Assembly (NCBI RefSeq): GCF_019774615.1
Contig: NZ_CP081497.1
Location: forward strand, 1,736,001 to 1,800,000
DNA: 64,000 nucleotides
Direction of reading: 5' to 3'
Source: Streptomyces sp. BHT-5-2
GTDB taxonomy: Bacteria; Actinomycetota; Actinomycetes; Streptomycetales; Streptomycetaceae
The position numbers and the translations under genes were made by a program. This document shows positions 61,065-64,000 of the stretch, piece by piece (positions within the stretch are counted from its first letter, which is position 1; each line of letters opens with the position of its first letter). The notes beneath the pieces are model-generated. The model saw only the letters and a program-made list of their open reading frames with translations. It was not told where the DNA came from and did not search any database.

Positions 61065-62192
61065 CTAGACCACCAGGGTCTTGGCGTCCCGGGCCAGCGC
61101 GGTGAGCCGGGAGATCGCCCGGAAGTACTTCTTCCGGTAGCCGCCGCGCAGCATCTCGTCGCTGAACAGCTCGTCGAAGGGCTTGCCGGAGGCCAGTACC
61201 GGCACCTCGCGGTCGTAGAGCCGGTCGGCGAGCACCACCAGGCGCAGCGCGGTGGACTGGTCCGGCACCGCCTGGACGTCGGTGAGGCAGACCGCCGAGA
61301 TGCCGTCGCACATCGCGCCGTACCGGCTGGGGTGCACGGTCGACAGGTGCCCCAGCAGGGACGGGAAGTCGTCGAGCGAGGCACCGGGCGTGCGGTGTGC
61401 CGCGCGGGTCACGGTCTCCTCGTCGTAGGGGGCGGGCGCCTCGGGCAGGCCGCGGTGGCGGTAGTCCTCGCCGTCGATCCGCAGGGGGCGGAAGTGGGCG
61501 CTCAGGCCCTGGATCTCGCGCAGGAAGTCGGCGGCCGCGAACCGGCCCTCGCCGAGCTTGCCGGGCAGCGTGTTGGAGGTGGCGGCCAGCGCGACGCCCG
61601 CCTCCACCAGCTTGCCCAGCAGGGTGGAGACCAGCACCGTGTCGCCGGGGTCGTCCAGCTCGAACTCGTCGATGCACAGCAGCCGGTGGCCGCTGAGCGT
61701 GCGCACGGTCTGCTGGAAGCCGAGCGCGCCGACCAGGTTGGTCAGCTCGACGAAGGTGCCGAACGCCTTGAGCTCGGGCACGGCCGGGGTGGCGTGCCAG
61801 AGGGAGGCCAGCAGGTGGGTCTTGCCGACGCCGTAGCCGCCGTCCAGATAGACCCCGCGCGGCCCCTTGGGCGCGGCGGCCTTCTTCGGTCCCCGGGAGA
61901 ACCAGCGGCGCTTCCCGCCGGCCGCGTCGGCCCCGCCGTCGATGCCCGCGGCGAACGTCCGCAGGACCTGCACCGCCTCGGCCTGGCTGGGCTGGTTCGG
62001 GTCCGGGAGATAGGTGTCGAAGCGGGCGCCCTGGAAGCGCGGCGGCGGCACCATCTCGGCGACCAGTCGCTCGGCCGGGACGTGCGGTGCGCGGGAGGTG
62101 AGCGCGGTGGGCGCCATGGTGCCGTCCCCGTCGGCCGGGGGCCCGGCTATCGGGGAGGGCGCGGAGGAGGACGAGGGCTGGGAAGGTGACAC
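61065..62192 (-). CDS. zapE: AFG1/ZapE-family ATPase
   Basis: A 375-aa P-loop ATPase. Walker A is DGGYGVGKTHLLASLWH, Walker B is LLCIDEFELDDPGD, and the sensor region LAATSNTLPGKLGEGRFAA plus FLREIQGLSAHFRPLRIDGEDYRHRG are specific to the AFG1-like family. In E. coli, ZapE acts with the division ring; eukaryotic relatives handle mitochondrial proteins. The GTG start at 62192 is followed by a Ser/Pro-rich flexible leader of about 30 residues. Its role in Streptomyces is inferred from the family. Confidence 0.92.
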   Translation of the reverse strand: MSPSQPSSSSAPSPIAGPPADGDGTMAPTALTSRAPHVPAERLVAEMVPPPRFQGARFDTYLPDPNQPSQAEAVQVLRTFAAGIDGGADAAGGKRRWFSRGPKKAAAPKGPRGVYLDGGYGVGKTHLLASLWHATPAVPELKAFGTFVELTNLVGALGFQQTVRTLSGHRLLCIDEFELDDPGDTVLVSTLLGKLVEAGVALAATSNTLPGKLGEGRFAAADFLREIQGLSAHFRPLRIDGEDYRHRGLPEAPAPYDEETVTRAAHRTPGASLDDFPSLLGHLSTVHPSRYGAMCDGISAVCLTDVQAVPDQSTALRLVVLADRLYDREVPVLASGKPFDELFSDEMLRGGYRKKYFRAISRLTALARDAKTLVV

Positions 62193-62259
62193 AGCTGTCC
62201 AGCCTAGTCGCTGCGCGGTACCACCCGACCCGCTGAGCGAGGCATGTCACACTGCGCCC

Positions 62260-63081
62260 ATGCGACGCCTGTTCCCCCTTCCCGCCCCGACCACCCCGTC
62301 CCCGGAAACCGTCCCGGATGCCGGTTCCGGCGGCGCCACCGACCGCGAGTGGACGCTGGACGAGCTGGCCGCGGCCTACGCCTACCCGGCGGCGGACGAC
62401 CCGGCGCGCGCCGGCCGGCCCGGCTGGCTGCGCGCCAACATGGTGTCCTCCCTGGACGGCGCGGCGCACCACGAGGGCCGTTCGCAGCCGCTCTCCGGGG
62501 ACGCCGACATGCGGATCTTCGGGGTGCTGCGGGCGCTCGCGGACGCGGTCGTGGTGGGCGCGGAGACGGTCCGGCGGGAGGGCTACCGGCCGGCCCGCGC
62601 ACGGGCCGCGTTCGCCGAGCGGCGGGCCGCCGCCGGACAGGCCCCGGCCCCCGCCATCGCCGTGGTCACCGCGGGCCTGGACCTGGACTTCTCCCTGCCG
62701 CTGTTCACCGAGCCGCTGGTGCCCACCGTGGTGCTGACCGGCACCGGCGCCCCCGAGGAACGGGTGGCCGCGGCCCGCGCGGCCGGCGTCGAGGTGCTCT
62801 TCGCCGGCGAGGGGCTCGGCGTCGACCCGGCGCGCGTCCCGGGGGCGCTGGCCGGGCGGGGCCACACCCGGTTGCTCTCCGAGGGCGGGCCGCGCCTGCT
62901 GGGGCAGTTCGCGGCGGCCGGGGTACTGGACGAGATGTGCCTCTCGCTCGCCCCTGTGGTGGCGGTGGGCGGCGCGCAGCGGATCATGGAGGGGCCCGAG
63001 GTGGCCGTTCCGGAGCGGTTCGCGCTGGTGTCCGTACTGGAGGACGCCGGGTTTCTGTTCACCCGTTACCGCCGGTTCTGA
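62260..63081 (+). CDS. RibD C-terminal-type pyrimidine reductase
   Basis: A 273-aa reductase of the dihydrofolate reductase-like RibD family. RANMVSSLDGAAHHEGRSQPLSGDADMRIF carries the substrate loop; DAVVVGAETVRREGYRPAR, then LLSEGGPRLLGQFAAAGVLDEMCLSLAPVV, complete the NADPH-binding fold. In riboflavin synthesis this domain reduces the ribosyl-amino-pyrimidine; here it is a stand-alone protein, as in many actinobacteria, so a different pteridine or flavin step is possible. It is divergent from zapE. Confidence 0.88.
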   Translation: MRRLFPLPAPTTPSPETVPDAGSGGATDREWTLDELAAAYAYPAADDPARAGRPGWLRANMVSSLDGAAHHEGRSQPLSGDADMRIFGVLRALADAVVVGAETVRREGYRPARARAAFAERRAAAGQAPAPAIAVVTAGLDLDFSLPLFTEPLVPTVVLTGTGAPEERVAAARAAGVEVLFAGEGLGVDPARVPGALAGRGHTRLLSEGGPRLLGQFAAAGVLDEMCLSLAPVVAVGGAQRIMEGPEVAVPERFALVSVLEDAGFLFTRYRRF

Positions 63082-63238
63082 GCATGCCGCCGGTGCTCAA
63101 AAGAGCGTGCGGAATTGCCTGTTCCGCTTAGCTTCCGTTGGGCACACTAAAAGCCGACAGGTCCCGTGTGGCGACGGGGCAGGATGGTTTCTGTGGGCAC
63201 CGTGACAGCGGTGCCGGAAGAGAAGAAGGGCGTCCGTC

Positions 63239-63736
63239 GTGTTCACGAGCGTATTGATGATCGAGAAGCCTCTGACGCCCGCCGACGTGGAGTTCGTCAC
63301 CACCCTGCACGGGGACGATCCGGTGTCCTTCGTGGTCCTCATGCAGCCGCGCGGCAAACAGGACGTCCTGCTGCGGGCCATCGACGACGTCGCGCTCGGG
63401 GAGTTCGAGGACGCCGTGCGGGAGGGCGAGGAGCCGGGCGGGACGAACGCCGTGCTCCCCGCCGAGCAGGGGCTCTCGCACACCCTGCAGGCCCTGCGGG
63501 CCGCCGGCGCCGAGGCGGTCGGGCAGGTGGTCGAGGACCATCCGCTGGACCTGCTGAAGTCGGTCGTGGACGAGACTGGCGCGGACGAGGTGATCGTGCT
63601 GACCACCCCGCACTTCGTCGAGGAGTTCTTCCACCGCGACTGGGCCTCCCGGGCCCGCCACAAGGTCGGCGTCCCGGTCCTCAAGCTGTTCTCGCACGCC
63701 GCCGACGACCAGCCGCAGCAGTCCGGCAGCGCCTGA
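63239..63736 (+). CDS. Conserved uncharacterised protein with USP-like fold
   Basis: A 165-aa soluble protein. It alternates strands and helices: VSFVVLMQPRG, AEAVGQVVEDHPLDLLKSVV, then ADEVIVLTTPH with FHRDWASRARHKVGVPVLKL. The last block resembles the universal-stress-protein ending in which a strand precedes a surface helix of basic residues. No full nucleotide-binding loop (GxxGxxxxGS) is visible, so ATP binding is unlikely. The GTG at 63239 follows GAAGAAGGG. It is a single gene. The function is unknown. Confidence 0.78.
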   Translation: MFTSVLMIEKPLTPADVEFVTTLHGDDPVSFVVLMQPRGKQDVLLRAIDDVALGEFEDAVREGEEPGGTNAVLPAEQGLSHTLQALRAAGAEAVGQVVEDHPLDLLKSVVDETGADEVIVLTTPHFVEEFFHRDWASRARHKVGVPVLKLFSHAADDQPQQSGSA

Positions 63737-63896
63737 CCCGGCCTCGCCGGCCCCGCCGGTCCCGCGCCGGCCCGCCACCCGAACGGGCCAGTTCCGGCCC
63801 GCCGCCGTCCCGGATCGGTGCGTTCCTGGTCAGAAAGCGGCCCGTGGCGGGCCGTATCCGACAGCCGAGGACCGGCGAGCGAGGAAAGGGGCCGTC

Positions 63897-64000
63897 ATGG
63901 CGGAGCAGCGGGAACGGGAACCGGGCGACGAACGGGAGCGCGGCCGCGACAAGGGCCGGCCCCGGGACGAGGAGCGCGGCAGGGAGACGACGGAGGAGGC
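63897..64000 (+). CDS. Start of a charged protein, cut by the window end
   Basis: Only the first 34 residues are visible: MAEQREREPGDERERGRDKG and more Glu/Arg/Asp, without hydrophobic residues. GAGGAAAGGGG lies 6 bases before the ATG, which makes a real start likely. The identity cannot be judged. Confidence 0.55.
   Translation, partial: MAEQREREPGDERERGRDKGRPRDEERGRETTEE

Overview
The window is high-GC actinobacterial DNA and almost certainly Streptomyces. Coding is dense with strong third-position GC, GTG starts and GTGA/ATGA stop-start overlaps are common, and the coproporphyrin-dependent heme genes hemY/hemQ are present. The order acnA - ngcEFG - ROK regulator - xylFGH - dxs - APC permease - fadB/fadA - rnd - LuxR-type regulator - hemE - hemY - hemQ matches, from memory, the S. 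coelicolor SCO5999-SCO6045 neighbourhood. No rRNA, tRNA, CRISPR array or complete transposase was seen.

Layout. (1) 1-10.8 kb: a permease end, then an aromatic-acid CoA-thioester catabolic cluster: enoyl-CoA hydratase, a two-domain aminobenzoyl-/salicylyl-CoA monooxygenase-reductase, a PaaX-type regulator, a benzoate/anthranilate-type CoA ligase and an acyl-CoA dehydrogenase. A gamma-butyrolactone-receptor-like TetR gene and a HAD phosphatase lie in between. (2) 10.8-17.3 kb: regulators and accessory genes. These are a cysteine-bearing HTH regulator opposite a DoxX gene, an HTH-MurA fusion, a DUF1648/GntR(YtrA) operon with its probable operator, a frameshifted nucleotidyltransferase, and a 742-bp transposase-less element with terminal inverted repeats and 9-bp flanking direct repeats. 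(3) 17.3-20.1 kb: aconitase behind iron-box-like sites and a separate palindrome. (4) 20.1-34.1 kb: secreted FG-GAP proteins (one decayed copy), a GH92 mannosidase, ngcEFG sugar import, a ROK regulator and xylFGH pentose import. (5) 34.2-44.9 kb: dxs, an amino-acid permease, a PIN/NYN-like protein, fadBA, a lipoprotein, RNase D and a LuxR-type regulator. (6) 45.1-53.8 kb: DUF3000, hemE, a disulfide reductase, an aldehyde dehydrogenase, a thiolase, hemY and hemQ. (7) 53.8-64 kb: a secreted tripeptidyl-aminopeptidase-like enzyme, a TIGR04222 membrane protein + 155-aa protein + DUF692 (MNIO) group, a PTH2-like hydrolase, an ABC exporter, a zinc-ribbon protein, ZapE, a RibD-type reductase and an uncharacterised protein.

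How the parts work together. Import and breakdown of host- or chitin/mannan-derived sugars (GH92, NgcEFG, XylFGH, ROK control) feed central metabolism (acnA, dxs). fadBA and the aromatic cluster supply acyl-CoA and ring degradation. hemE, hemY and hemQ supply several steps of the coproporphyrin heme route. Strong GC hairpins close most transcription units and mark the operon borders.

Most interesting points: the 742-bp element with a tandemly duplicated left end; the DUF692/155-aa/TIGR04222 group, a candidate metalloenzyme peptide-modification locus; the HTH-MurA fusion with a palindrome 11 bp before its own start; and the double iron box before an iron-sulfur aconitase. All functional calls rest on reading motifs by eye; no database search was run.
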